The translations under genes were made by a program, and so were the position numbers. A stretch of DNA of 64,000 nucleotides. It comes from Gemmatimonas sp. GTDB lineage: Bacteria; Gemmatimonadota; Gemmatimonadetes; Gemmatimonadales; Gemmatimonadaceae. Below are positions 17,645 to 26,224 of this stretch, one piece after another. The DNA lies in assembly GCF_021298855.1 (NCBI RefSeq), contig NZ_JAJTHI010000032.1, positions 56,584 to 120,583 of the forward strand, in the 5' to 3' direction. Numbering within the stretch: the first letter of the stretch is position 1; the number at the start of each line of letters is the position of its first letter. The notes below the pieces were generated by a model. The model made no database searches. It saw only the letters and a program-made list of their open reading frames with translations, and had not been told where the DNA came from.

Positions 17645-18964
17645 TCAGGGGGAGGTGGTGAACTGTTGCGGCAGGACCAGCGTGAAGGTCGACCCCTCCC
17701 CGGGGCGCGAGACCAACTCGATGCGCCCGCCCAGGAGGGTGGCAAGACGCCTGGCGATGTACAGACCGAGGCCGGTGCCCCGCGCACGGCGCGTCGCGGA
17801 GTCCTCCAACTGGGAAAAGGGGCGAAAGAGCCGTTGCATGTCCGTGGCGGCGATCCCCACGCCGGTATCCCGCACGGCGAACCGCGTGGTGGGCGATCCA
17901 TCGGCGGCGGGGGACCCGCGGGACACGCGCACGGTCACGGCACCGATCTCCGTGAACTTGATGGCGTTCTGGCAGAGGTTGAGCAGGATCTGCCGCAGGC
18001 GCGCCTCGTCGGTGACGAGCAGCGGCAAGGCGGCTTCGAGCTCGATGGCGAACGCGATCCCCTTCTCCCGGGCCAACGGCTCGAGGAAGGGGTGGAGCGA
18101 ATCCATGAGCTCGTCCACCCGCAGCGGCGCCGTGCGCGCCGTCAGACGGTCCGCCTCGAGCGAGGCGTAGGTGAGGATGTCCTCGATGAGGCTGCCGAGG
18201 TGGCGCCCGACGGTGCGCAGGCGCACGATCACATCGCGCTGTTCGGCGGTGAGCGGGCCCAGGATCTCGTCTTCCAGCAGCTCGCCGTAGCCTTCCAGTG
18301 CGGTCAGGGGGGTGCGCAGCTCGTGCGACAACATGGCCAGCAGGCTGGTCTTGGCCGCATCGGCCGAACGCGCCTCCTCGAGCAGGCGGGCCTTCCAGAT
18401 CGCCAGGGCGGCCAGGTCGGCCATGACCCCCAGGCGCTCTTCATCAACGTCATCGAAGAGCGGATGCCCCGCGTCTCTGGTGATGGACAGGACGCCGAAC
18501 AGCTGCTGGTTGGCGAGCAGCGGCAGCAGCAGAATGGGTCCCACACCCAGGGCTGGCAGCAGCGTGAAAAAGAAGGGCGAGCTCTCGCTGGGGTTGGCAA
18601 GGGAGAGGGTACGATGCTCACGCGCCACGCGGCCGGTCATCGTGCCCTCGAGCGGGAAGGAGATATCGAGGAGCGCTTGGGCCTTGCCAGATACTGCCAC
18701 ATACACGCCATTATCACCACTTAATTGAGCCACAGCAGCGCCACTTGCCCTCCCTCTGACCATGGAGAGTTCACACAGCGTCTCCAGCACCTTTTGCGAA
18801 TCGGTCTCGGCGGCGAGTGCGCGGGCCACCTGTCGCAAGGTGCCGAGCTCCTCCGTCTTCCTATAGTCGGAATACAGGAGGTCCTGGTTGCTCGCCGGAA
18901 AGTCGGCGGGGTCGATAGCGGCGTGTCCCCCCGAGAGCCGCGGCGGCGGAGATGGCGAGTGCAT
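17645..18964 (-). CDS. GAF-domain sensor histidine kinase
   Basis: 439 residues, no membrane segment, so cytoplasmic. Residues ~40-195 are a GAF-type sensor. A coiled linker leads to HisKA with H214 in LSHELRTPL, then HATPase_c with NLCQNAIKF (N box), RDTGVGI (G1) and [12 protein letters not shown] (G2). All catalytic boxes are intact. There is no response regulator next to it, so the partner is unknown. A TACACTGT box lies 6 nt before the ATG. It ends 39 nt upstream of the sucA start on the same strand. Confidence 0.9.
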   Translation of the reverse strand: MHSPSPPPRLSGGHAAIDPADFPASNQDLLYSDYRKTEELGTLRQVARALAAETDSQKVLETLCELSMVRGRASGAAVAQLSGDNGVYVAVSGKAQALLDISFPLEGTMTGRVAREHRTLSLANPSESSPFFFTLLPALGVGPILLLPLLANQQLFGVLSITRDAGHPLFDDVDEERLGVMADLAALAIWKARLLEEARSADAAKTSLLAMLSHELRTPLTALEGYGELLEDEILGPLTAEQRDVIVRLRTVGRHLGSLIEDILTYASLEADRLTARTAPLRVDELMDSLHPFLEPLAREKGIAFAIELEAALPLLVTDEARLRQILLNLCQNAIKFTEIGAVTVRVSRGSPAADGSPTTRFAVRDTGVGIAATDMQRLFRPFSQLEDSATRRARGTGLGLYIARRLATLLGGRIELVSRPGEGSTFTLVLPQQFTTSP

Positions 18965-19002
18965 GTGGGAACAGTGTACCGGCCTACGCCGCTTGGGGAG
19001 GC

Positions 19003-19176
19003 ATGGCGTCCTCTCGCAAGACCACCGGCAAGCGGCCGGGGGCGGTAAACGGGCACCCCGACAAGCTGTGCGCGCGCTGTGGCCGGCCGTTCTCGTGGCG
19101 CAAGAAATGGGAGCGCGACTGGGAGAGCGTGCGCTACTGCTCGGACCGGTGCCGCATGGGGAAGAGCGCCGGCTGA
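19003..19176 (+). CDS. DUF2256 small zinc-finger-like protein
   Basis: 57 residues from an ATG with GGGGAGG just upstream. It contains [28 protein letters not shown], the DUF2256 signature with two CxxC-type pairs likely to bind zinc. Family function is unknown; members are often found beside photolyase-related or DUF2237 genes, neither of which is here. It is divergent from the histidine kinase. A longer start at 18952 overlaps the kinase and lacks a ribosome site. Confidence 0.85.
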   Translation: MASSRKTTGKRPGAVNGHPDKLCARCGRPFSWRKKWERDWESVRYCSDRCRMGKSAG

Positions 19177-19213
19177 CGACCGACGATCGTGCCCATGCGC
19201 GCCGCCCCCGTGG

Positions 19214-20761
19214 TCAGGAGCGCGGGCCCCACTCGCGTCCCAGCCCCACCATGAGCTCCGTCATGAGCGCTACGGCATCCCAGAGGTTGCCAACCCGCAG
19301 GTTTTCGTTGGGGGCATGCTGACTGTTGTCGGCATTGACCGTGGGGATCGTGATGACGGTGGCGCCCAGCTGCTCCACGAAATGAAACAGCGGCAGTGAC
19401 CCCCCGAGGATGGGGAGGGTGAACGGCTCTCGTCCATAGCTCCGCGTCATGACCCGCTTGACGGCCTGTACGCTGGCCAGCGTGCTCGGCACCCGCACCG
19501 CCGTGTAGCCGCTGTCGTACGTGACGAGCGCGAGTCGACTCCGGTCGGTGCTCCGGGCCGCAGCCCCGGCGTCGCTCGTGACGGTATACCCGAGGGTGGC
19601 CAGATGCTGCTCGAGCATGGCCCGGATGCGTGCCGGCCGCTGGTCCGGGACGAGGCGGAAGTCGATGCTCACGCTCGCACTGGTCGGCACGGCGTTGCTG
19701 GCGCCGGTCCCCACGTTGCCTCCACGAATGCCACGCACGTTCAACGCGGGCAGCATGATGCGCGCCCCCAGCGGGGCGTTGTCCGCCTCGGTGCGGGCAA
19801 GCCCGAGCGAGCGACGTACGCTGTCATCGGTGGCACTGAGGGCGTTCACGAGCGCACGCTCTCCGTCGGACATGGGCGGCACATCGTCGTAGAAGCCGGG
19901 CAGCAGGATGCGGCCGTCAGTGCTGCGCAGTCCGGCCACGAAATGCGCGGCGGCCACGGCGGGGTTGGGCGACCAGTTGCCGTAATGGCCGCTGTGCAGC
20001 GCCCGGTTGGCGCCGTAGAAGGTGACCTCCGCCCCCATGACACCGCGCACGCCGAGGACGATCTGCGGCGCGCCGCTCACGTGTACTGGCCCATCGAAAA
20101 AGAGCCACGCGTCGGCGCCCAGCAGCGCGCGGTGCGTGCGCAGGATGTCGCCGAGATGATTCGACCCCGCCTCCTCCTCCCCTTCGAGGAAGAACTTCAC
20201 GTTCACGCTCGCCCGTTGCCGCAGCGCCGTCATGGCGTCGAGTGCCGCCAGCATGGCCACGATGGGCCCCTTGTCATCACTGGCGGAGCGCGCGCGGATG
20301 CGCACCTCGGGATCGATGGTATCGCCTGGCGCCGGCAGTGGCACATCATCGGTGGGAGCGCTGTGGCGATAGCGACTCAGCTTGGGCGCAAAAGGGTCGC
20401 TCTCCCAGCCGCCACCCGCCACGGGCTGCCCGTCGTAGTGCGCGTAGAACACCACCGTGCGCGTGGCCCCCGGCGTCTTGATCTCACCGAAGAGCGCCGG
20501 GCTGCCGCCCGTGGGTGCCCGCAGCGGCGTGAGGGCGACCCCGCGCTTCGCGAACGCCTGCGTGAGGAACGCGACGTTCTTCGCGATATCGTCCTGGTTG
20601 CTCGCCACATTGGGAATGGCGAGCAGGGCGAACGCTTCGTCCAGGATCCGGCGTTCATGCTGCTTGCGCCACGCGTCCACCTGCGGGCGAAGCGGCTGCG
20701 CGGCGGCGATGGCGGGCGCGAGGAGCGCGGCGGCGGCGAGAACCGTGAATGGAGAGTGCAT
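19214..20761 (-). CDS. Secreted M20 family dipeptidase
   Basis: 515 residues from the ATG at 20761 (a GTG three codons earlier is possible). Signal peptide: FTVLAAAALLAPAIAAAQ. M20 motifs: YAHYDGQPV (His, Asp), SASDDKGP, LEGEEEAGS (Glu pair) and a terminal NADNSQHAPNENLR with the last His. The YAHYDGQP spelling places it with the CNDP/carboxypeptidase-like dipeptidases. It is a distant paralogue of the peptidase at 8467. A periplasmic di- or oligopeptide role is inferred. The gene lies downstream of the TonB receptor on the same strand, but an inverted repeat separates them. Confidence 0.9.
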   Translation of the reverse strand: MHSPFTVLAAAALLAPAIAAAQPLRPQVDAWRKQHERRILDEAFALLAIPNVASNQDDIAKNVAFLTQAFAKRGVALTPLRAPTGGSPALFGEIKTPGATRTVVFYAHYDGQPVAGGGWESDPFAPKLSRYRHSAPTDDVPLPAPGDTIDPEVRIRARSASDDKGPIVAMLAALDAMTALRQRASVNVKFFLEGEEEAGSNHLGDILRTHRALLGADAWLFFDGPVHVSGAPQIVLGVRGVMGAEVTFYGANRALHSGHYGNWSPNPAVAAAHFVAGLRSTDGRILLPGFYDDVPPMSDGERALVNALSATDDSVRRSLGLARTEADNAPLGARIMLPALNVRGIRGGNVGTGASNAVPTSASVSIDFRLVPDQRPARIRAMLEQHLATLGYTVTSDAGAAARSTDRSRLALVTYDSGYTAVRVPSTLASVQAVKRVMTRSYGREPFTLPILGGSLPLFHFVEQLGATVITIPTVNADNSQHAPNENLRVGNLWDAVALMTELMVGLGREWGPRS

Positions 20762-20813
20762 GCTGCTCACGCTACCGGGGCTTTCGGGTATCGGCTAGTG
20801 CGGGGCGTGAACA

Positions 20814-20907
20814 GCTCGTCGGAGGTACGGAGTCGTGGAGACACGGACAACGGCAGAATTTCACTGCTGATCTCCGTACCTCCGTTGCCCCGTGCGCTCC
20901 GACGAGC
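20814..20907. repeat. Imperfect inverted repeat with GCTCGTCGGAG ends
   Basis: The outer 11 bases GCTCGTCGGAG return inverted as CTCCGACGAGC at the right end. The interior (GGTACGGAG...GACACGGA against TCTCCGTACCTCCG) also pairs. It sits downstream of the TonB receptor stop and upstream of the M20 gene, and shares its ends with the repeat at 38713. Confidence 0.75.
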
Positions 20908-20928
20908 GGTTACGCCTCACCTGTCAGG

Positions 20929-23079
20929 TCAGAACTCGTACGCCGCCGTCAGGAACACCGCGCGCGCGGGAAGAATGAAGTAGCGCACGCGCCCGCTGCT
21001 GCTCACGGCGCCACTGCCGAACTTGCGCGTATCCCCCAGGTTCTGGCCGCGCAGCGTGAGGCTCGTCCGCCCCACCATCAGGCGCGCCGCGGCATCGACC
21101 GTGTAGAAGTCGGGAAGCACGCGATCGGGGCTGCTGGTGTTGTCGAGAAAGGCGCGACTCTGGTAGCGCCCCTCCACGCTCACCCACAGCCGCGACACCG
21201 GCGTGACTTCCAGCCGATGCGCGCTCGTGAAGCGCGGGGTGAGCAGCGGCTCCACGTGGCGACGCACCACCGGCGTGCCCCGCGACGAATCGGTGAACTG
21301 CCGGATGCGGTTGGTACTCCAGTTGGCGTTGCCGGCCAGCACCACGCGATCGATGCCGCGATACGCCCAGTCCACTTCGAGACCACGACGGTAACTGCTC
21401 CCCACGTTGCGACGAAGGATGGACCCGCTGGCCGTGGGCGCGCCGATGCGCGCGATGTCGTTGCGGAAGTCCATGCTGTACACATTGGCCGACAGGTCGA
21501 CCGTGCGCCGCACGAGGTTGACCCCCGCTTCGAAGTCACGGAGCTGTTCGGGGCGCACGCGCGTGAAGTCGCCGAAGGCCGCCACGTTGCCGCGGTTGAG
21601 ATCATCCTCGCCGCCGAACAGGTCGTTGCGCGCCGGCTCGCGGCTGGTCATGCCGTAGCTGGTGAAGGCCGACACGCCGCGCGAGAGGGCGTAGGTCACC
21701 CCCGCCTTGGGGTTGAAGAAGGCCCAGTCGATGTGGCGCCCCGTGATGCCGGCGTTGTCCGACGGCGCGTACCGGAACCGCGCCCACCGCCCCTGCACGT
21801 CGCCGAACCAGGTGGCCTTGCCCCGGGTGTACGACAGTTTCACGAAGCCGCTCGCGTCCTGCTTGTGCCCCGTATTGTCGTAGAGTTCGGTATCGGGCTG
21901 GAAGTAGCCACGATGCGCGCGCTGATACGTGTTCGCGTTCACCCCCGTGTTGATGGCCAGGGCCCCCCGCTCCACGGTGTAGACGCTGGTCACACCGTAC
22001 CAGGTGTGCGCGAGGTTGAAGCGGTAGCGATCGGGGAGCTCGAAGTAGTCGTAGTTGCCGCTGGCCGAGTTGCGGTAGACGGTGGTGTTCACCGCGCCCC
22101 CGTTCGCCAGCGCGCGTGACCAGGCCAGCGACACCATCTGCTGCCCGAACTTGTCCCGCTCGTTGGGAGCCAGCGGATTGAAGCGCCAGTTCTGCTGCAG
22201 CTGTTCGCGCGTGGCGCCGGTGTAGCTGAGCGTGTCGTACAGCTGCCCCACCAGGGCGGTGAGCTTCACGATGTCGCGCTGGCCGAACCAGCCGGCGCCA
22301 AGAAAGCCGGTGCGCCCCGCCACGCCGCTGTGGTCGCGGTAGCCGTTGGTGCGCAGCGCACTCACGCGGCCATAGGCTGCAAACCCATTCTGCAGGCCGC
22401 TGTTGAAGCCGGCCGTGACACGCTGGGCGCCGAAGCTGCCCACCTGCACCTGCACATCACCGCCGGCCTGCTTCCGCGCCACCGGCATCGTTTCGAAGTT
22501 GATCGATCCCGCGTACGACGCCGTCCCGGCGGTGCTCGTACCCACGCCACGCTGCACCTGCACGGACTGGACGTTGGACATCAGGTCGGCAAAGTTCGCG
22601 AAATAGAGGACCTGGTCCTCCATGTCGTTGAGGGGCACGCCATCGATCGTGATGTTGATGCGCGTCTGATCGAGCCCGCGCAGGCGCAGGTAACTGTAGC
22701 CCCACGGCGTGCCGGTTTCGGTGTGGGCCATGAGGCTGGGCGCGGCATTCATGAGCAGCATGGGCACATCCTGTCCGAACTGCCGCTGCGCGATGGCGTC
22801 CCGCTCGATGGTCTTTTGCGCGATGGGCGCGGTACTGCCGGCACGAATGGCCTGCACCGAGACGCCCTCGATGCGCCGGGCCGCGCTGTCGGATCGCGCG
22901 GAATCGGGGCGCGCCTGTGCGCGCAGAATGGTGGCGGGCGCGGCCGTGACCAGCAACACGGTCGCGGCCAGAACGCCAAGCGGGGCGAATCCCGGCAACG
23001 GCGTGTGCGCGCATGCGCGACGCACAGCGACCACGGGCCGCCCGGCGCGCCCACGGCGCGCGAGGATGCGACGAGACAC
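20929..23079 (-). CDS. TonB-dependent outer-membrane receptor, probable thiamine receptor
   Basis: 716 residues. A long basic N-terminus and hydrophobic stretch (LGVLAATVLLVTAAPATILRAQA) form the signal. A plug domain follows (YLRLRGLDQTRINITIDGVPLND, then VQVQRGVGTSTAGTASYAGSINFET), then a 22-strand-type barrel ending in an aromatic residue (AYEF). The gene is preceded on the same strand by a canonical TPP riboswitch ending just before the start, and is divergent from a PnuC-type permease. By analogy with the THI-regulated outer-membrane receptors of Bacteroidota, the ligand is probably thiamine. Without the riboswitch it would only be a generic receptor. Confidence 0.88.
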   Translation of the reverse strand: MSRRILARRGRAGRPVVAVRRACAHTPLPGFAPLGVLAATVLLVTAAPATILRAQARPDSARSDSAARRIEGVSVQAIRAGSTAPIAQKTIERDAIAQRQFGQDVPMLLMNAAPSLMAHTETGTPWGYSYLRLRGLDQTRINITIDGVPLNDMEDQVLYFANFADLMSNVQSVQVQRGVGTSTAGTASYAGSINFETMPVARKQAGGDVQVQVGSFGAQRVTAGFNSGLQNGFAAYGRVSALRTNGYRDHSGVAGRTGFLGAGWFGQRDIVKLTALVGQLYDTLSYTGATREQLQQNWRFNPLAPNERDKFGQQMVSLAWSRALANGGAVNTTVYRNSASGNYDYFELPDRYRFNLAHTWYGVTSVYTVERGALAINTGVNANTYQRAHRGYFQPDTELYDNTGHKQDASGFVKLSYTRGKATWFGDVQGRWARFRYAPSDNAGITGRHIDWAFFNPKAGVTYALSRGVSAFTSYGMTSREPARNDLFGGEDDLNRGNVAAFGDFTRVRPEQLRDFEAGVNLVRRTVDLSANVYSMDFRNDIARIGAPTASGSILRRNVGSSYRRGLEVDWAYRGIDRVVLAGNANWSTNRIRQFTDSSRGTPVVRRHVEPLLTPRFTSAHRLEVTPVSRLWVSVEGRYQSRAFLDNTSSPDRVLPDFYTVDAAARLMVGRTSLTLRGQNLGDTRKFGSGAVSSSGRVRYFILPARAVFLTAAYEF

Positions 23080-23086
23080 GGTGGAC

Positions 23087-23167
23087 TCCCTACGCCGGTA
23101 TGAACCGGATCAGGTTCGACGGGTGTTATCTCAGCCGGACACGCACAGGCGGCGCCGGCACCCCGGT
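23087..23167 (-). ncRNA. TPP riboswitch (THI element)
   Basis: Read on the minus strand it starts CCGGGGTGCCGG, then GGCTGAGATAACACCC, then GAACCTGATCCGGTTC and ends ACCGGCGTAGGGA. These match the conserved TPP-binding core: the CUGAGA pyrimidine-sensor loop and the GAACCUGAUC...GCGUAGGGA pyrophosphate side. It ends about 8 nt before the receptor ATG, so binding probably hides the start region and blocks translation; there is no room for a separate terminator hairpin. Confidence 0.95.
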
Positions 23168-23187
23168 CATGTGGCCGGTACGCTAAT

Positions 23188-23195
23188 TAGCTTTG
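23188..23195 (+). promoter_or_regulatory. Promoter-like box (TAGCTTTG) 6 nt before the pnuC-like ATG
   Basis: GCTAATTAGCTTTG, then CGTCAC, then ATG at 23202. There is no Shine-Dalgarno. It would give a leaderless permease message that does not contain the riboswitch, which is on the other strand. Confidence 0.4.
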
Positions 23196-23201
23196 CGTCA
23201 C

Positions 23202-23834
23202 ATGACCAGTGGTGATCCCGCCGCCGCCCTGAACGCCTGCCGCTGGCTGTCGGCACACGGTTCCTCGTGCGCCGAGGTGTTCGGTTTCGCCACCGGCGTC
23301 GCCAACGTGTGGCTCGTCACGCGCGAAAGCCTCTGGTGCTGGCCGCTCGGCGTACTCAATGCCGTCTTCTACATGATCGTGTTCGCGCGGACGGGGCTGT
23401 ACAGCGACACGGGGCTGCAGGGGGTGTATTTCACGTTGTCGCTGTACGGGTGGTGGCACTGGTGGCGTGGTGGCGCGCAGGCCGCGGCGGTCCTCGTCAC
23501 GCGCACCCCGCTGCGGTTGCGCGCGCGGCTGGCCGGTGTCGTGCTCGTGACGTGGGTGGTGCTGGCCGTGATCACCTCGCGCATCCCCGGCGCGGCCCTC
23601 CCGTGGCTCGACGCCATCCTCGTGGCCGTCAGTCTCGTGGCGCAGTGGATGATGACGCGCAAGCTGCTCGAGAACTGGCTGCTGTGGATTGGCGTTGACG
23701 TTGTGTACATCGGGCTGTTCATCAGCCGTGGCCTCCCGCTCACCGCGTTGCTCTACACGGTGTTTCTGGGGCTCGCCATGCTGGGGTATGTGCAGTGGCG
23801 GCGCTCGGCCCGCGGCCACGAGACCCTCGCATGA
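23202..23834 (+). CDS. pnuC: PnuC-family vitamin transporter, probable thiamine permease (PnuT-like)
   Basis: 210 residues and about seven hydrophobic segments. The PnuC signature is clear: WLVTRESLWCWPLGVLNAVFYM, FTLSLYGWWHWWRG and, near the end, DVVYIGLFISRGLPLTALLY. PnuC proteins take up vitamin nucleosides by facilitated diffusion with metabolic trapping by a kinase. Family members use nicotinamide riboside, riboflavin or thiamine; the divergent TPP-controlled receptor favours thiamine. ATG 23202 is preferred to TTG 23193. It overlaps the NadR-like kinase by ATGA, linking transport to trapping. Confidence 0.85.
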   Translation: MTSGDPAAALNACRWLSAHGSSCAEVFGFATGVANVWLVTRESLWCWPLGVLNAVFYMIVFARTGLYSDTGLQGVYFTLSLYGWWHWWRGGAQAAAVLVTRTPLRLRARLAGVVLVTWVVLAVITSRIPGAALPWLDAILVAVSLVAQWMMTRKLLENWLLWIGVDVVYIGLFISRGLPLTALLYTVFLGLAMLGYVQWRRSARGHETLA

Positions 23835-24370
23835 CCGCACCCGTCCGGCGTGTGGTCGTCACGGGATCGGAGTGCACGGGCAAGACCACCCTCGCCGACC
23901 GGCTGGGGCGGCAGTACGGCGCACCGGTCGTGCCGGAATTCGCCCGGGCGTACGCGGCGCGCAAGGGCGCCGCCATCGGCGTGGACGACCACTGGCCGAT
24001 CGTGCGGGGACAGGTCACGGCGGAAGCCGAGGCCCTGGCGCGACCGCTGGCAGCGGCTCGATCGCTGATCGTGCTCGACACGGACCTCCTGAGCACCGTC
24101 GCCTACGCCCAGCACTACACCGGTCAGTGCGACCCCGACATCGAGGCCTTGGCCAGGGAACGGATCGCCGACCACTATCTGCTGCTCGACATTGACGTGC
24201 CGTGGACCGCCGACGGCATCCGCGACCGGGGTGACCGGCGTGAGGCGCTCCACGCCCTCTTCATCGAGACCCTCGAGCGCTTCGGGGCACCGTACACTCT
24301 CGTGCGCGGTTCATTTGACGAACGGCTGTTCCTCGCACAGCGCGCCACCGACGCGGTACTCACCCGCTGA
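23831..24370 (+). CDS. NadR-like P-loop kinase, candidate thiamine-trapping kinase
   Basis: 179 residues with a Walker A motif GSECTGKTT at the N-terminus, a Walker-B-like LIVLDTD, and an LLLDIDVPWTADGIRDRGDRR segment typical of the NadR kinase domain. There is no nucleotidylyltransferase domain. NadR kinases phosphorylate nicotinamide riboside and are usually linked to PnuC. Here the pair lies beside a TPP-riboswitch-controlled receptor, so a thiamine kinase or pyrophosphokinase role is possible. The family evidence alone would say ribosylnicotinamide kinase. Confidence 0.8.
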   Translation: MTAPVRRVVVTGSECTGKTTLADRLGRQYGAPVVPEFARAYAARKGAAIGVDDHWPIVRGQVTAEAEALARPLAAARSLIVLDTDLLSTVAYAQHYTGQCDPDIEALARERIADHYLLLDIDVPWTADGIRDRGDRREALHALFIETLERFGAPYTLVRGSFDERLFLAQRATDAVLTR

Positions 24371-24395
24371 TCCTCGTCCCTCACCACACCCGACC

Positions 24396-24836
24396 ATGTC
24401 CGGCACCACGCAGAGCTACGCCAACCACGCCCAGTACAATCCGCTCTTTCATTTTTTCACGAGCCCACTGGCGCTCATCTTCCTGGTCTGGAGCCTCACG
24501 CGGTTCTTCGGGGATCCGTCGTTCGACACCGGGTACTTCCTGGTGGGCGCGCTGGCGCTGTTCGGCGTGGTATCCGTCTCGCGGTTCTCTCCGCTGCGCG
24601 CGCAGGATCGCCTCATCCGGCTCGAGGAACAGCTGCGCTATCGGCGCATTCTGCCTGCCGCCCTGGCCGAGCAGGCCATAGCCACGCTCTCGCCGCGCCA
24701 TTACATCGCGTTGCGCTTCGCCAGCGACGCCGAACTGGCCGGGCTGGTGGAGCAGGTGATCGCCAATCCCGCCCTCAAGAGCAAGGAGATCAAGCAGCAG
24801 ATCCGGAACTGGCGACCCGACACCTTCCGCGTGTAA
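24396..24836 (+). CDS. DUF6526-type two-span membrane protein
   Basis: 146 residues. It starts with SYANHAQYNPLFHFFTSPLALIFLVW, has two hydrophobic segments (about 20-36 and 45-62) and a soluble helical tail ending KEIKQQIRNWRPDTFRV. This layout (YANHxxYxPLxHF...IKxxIxxWRPDxxR) is that of the DUF6526 family, of unknown function. It follows the kinase by 25 nt and may share its transcript, but no thiamine link is evident. Confidence 0.75.
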   Translation: MSGTTQSYANHAQYNPLFHFFTSPLALIFLVWSLTRFFGDPSFDTGYFLVGALALFGVVSVSRFSPLRAQDRLIRLEEQLRYRRILPAALAEQAIATLSPRHYIALRFASDAELAGLVEQVIANPALKSKEIKQQIRNWRPDTFRV

Positions 24837-24843
24837 GCCCGGA

Positions 24844-24887
24844 GGCGCCGCCAGAGCCCCCCGAGCACGGCGCTCCGGCGGCGCGCC
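24844..24887. terminator. GC-rich hairpin between convergent genes
   Basis: GGCGCCGCC pairs with GGCGGCGCGCC across a 24-nt loop, between the ends of the DUF6526 and methyltransferase genes. There is no U run, so terminator function is tentative. Confidence 0.4.
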
Positions 24888-24904
24888 GTGGCGCCGCGCG
24901 GGCC

Positions 24905-26224
24905 TCAGCCCGTGGCTCCCCGGGGCCTGCGCGGTGGAACGGTGGCCAGCAACTCCACCGGCACCCCCCCGTTGGCCGTTCGCAGCACCGGTTCCAGCGT
25001 GAGCCGCAACTGCCCCGCCAACGCGCGATCGGGGGGCACCAGCATTCCCAGGTGCCAACCGCGCCCACCGGCCCGCAGGACATCGCCCAGGCGGGCGTAC
25101 AGCCCGCGCAGGTCGGCGCCGCCGCTCACCCGCTGGCCATACGGCGGATTCGTGAGCAGCAGGCCATGACTGCCGATGGCCGCAAGGTCCGTGTCGGAGA
25201 GCGCCCCCTGCTCGATGACCAGATCGTCCAGGACACCGGCGCGCGCCGCATTGGCGCGTGCCGCCGCAATGGCCCCGGCGTCGCGATCGCGCAGGACGAT
25301 CGCCACCCCGGCGTGCGGCTTCGCCTTCGCGCGCGCCGCCTCGCGCTCGGCCGCATACATGGCCGTTGACGCGTGTGGCCACTCCTCCAGCGCGAAGCGG
25401 CGGGCAAGCCCGGGCGCCATGTCACGGGCACGCAGCGCCGCCTCGATACCGATGGTCCCCGAGCCGCAGAACGGATCCACCAGCGGAACCGCGCCGTCCC
25501 AGCGCATTGCCGCCAGCATACCCGCCGCCAGCGTTTCGCGCAGCGGCGCCTTGGCCACGGCAAGACGCCACCCCCGGCGATGCAGCAGCGCTCCTGAGCT
25601 GTCCGCGCTGATCGTGCAGCGGTCGTGATCGACGCGCACGACGATGAGCTGCGCGCCCCCCGCAGCGTCCTCGTCGTCCGCCTCGTCGTCACGCGCGCGC
25701 GCCACGACCTGTGCTCCGCGAATCGCGCCCACGATGCCCCGCGCGACCCGTTCGGCCACGGCATCGGAGTGATACAGCCGCGACTTGCGGCAGGTGACGC
25801 GCAAGCGCACGGAGGCCCCGGCGCAGACCACACGCGCCCACGGCACGCGGCCGGCGGCCTTCTCGAGCGTGGCAAAATCGCGCGCCTCGAAACTCGCCAG
25901 TCGTACGAGCACCCGGCTCGCGCAGCGCGACCAGCAATTGAGGCGAAAGAGCTCCGGCAGCGTCAGCGCCAGCGACACGCCGGCCGCGCTCACTTCGCCG
26001 ACCGGCAGCCCGAGTGACGCACATTCGGCCGCCACCAGCGGCGCGATCCCCGGGGCACACACGGCAAACGCGGCAATCCGCTCGGGCCACGACGAATCGG
26101 TCGGCGTGGCGCGTGGCGCCGCAGCGGGCGATGCCGACGGCGATGCCGACGGCGATGCCGACGGCGATGCCGACTGCTGCGTCGGGCGCTGGCGCGGTGC
26201 GCGGCCCTTACGCGGCGCTGGCAC
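24905..26224 (-). CDS. RlmL/TrmN-like THUMP-domain RNA guanine-N2 methyltransferase
   Basis: 439 residues from a GTG at 26224 that overlaps the stop of the upstream GGDEF-EAL gene by 17 nt. Residues ~18-35 are a Ser-Ala-Ser-Pro repeat encoded by four 12-bp tandem units. Then come a THUMP-type region and a Rossmann methyltransferase with [14 protein letters not shown] (SAM binding) and TNPPYG (catalytic NPPY). The family modifies 23S rRNA G2445 or tRNA G6. Substrate is not decidable here. The repeat tail looks like a disordered, length-variable linker. Confidence 0.85.
   Translation of the reverse strand: MPAPRKGRAPRQRPTQQSASPSASPSASPSASPAAAPRATPTDSSWPERIAAFAVCAPGIAPLVAAECASLGLPVGEVSAAGVSLALTLPELFRLNCWSRCASRVLVRLASFEARDFATLEKAAGRVPWARVVCAGASVRLRVTCRKSRLYHSDAVAERVARGIVGAIRGAQVVARARDDEADDEDAAGGAQLIVVRVDHDRCTISADSSGALLHRRGWRLAVAKAPLRETLAAGMLAAMRWDGAVPLVDPFCGSGTIGIEAALRARDMAPGLARRFALEEWPHASTAMYAAEREAARAKAKPHAGVAIVLRDRDAGAIAAARANAARAGVLDDLVIEQGALSDTDLAAIGSHGLLLTNPPYGQRVSGGADLRGLYARLGDVLRAGGRGWHLGMLVPPDRALAGQLRLTLEPVLRTANGGVPVELLATVPPRRPRGATG
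26128..26175 (-). repeat. Four 12-bp tandem repeats inside the methyltransferase N-terminus
   Basis: Units of GCGATGCCGACG start at 26128, 26140, 26152 and 26164 (the last differs in its final base). In frame they encode Ser-Ala-Ser-Pro units. Copy number can change without a frameshift. Confidence 0.85.
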
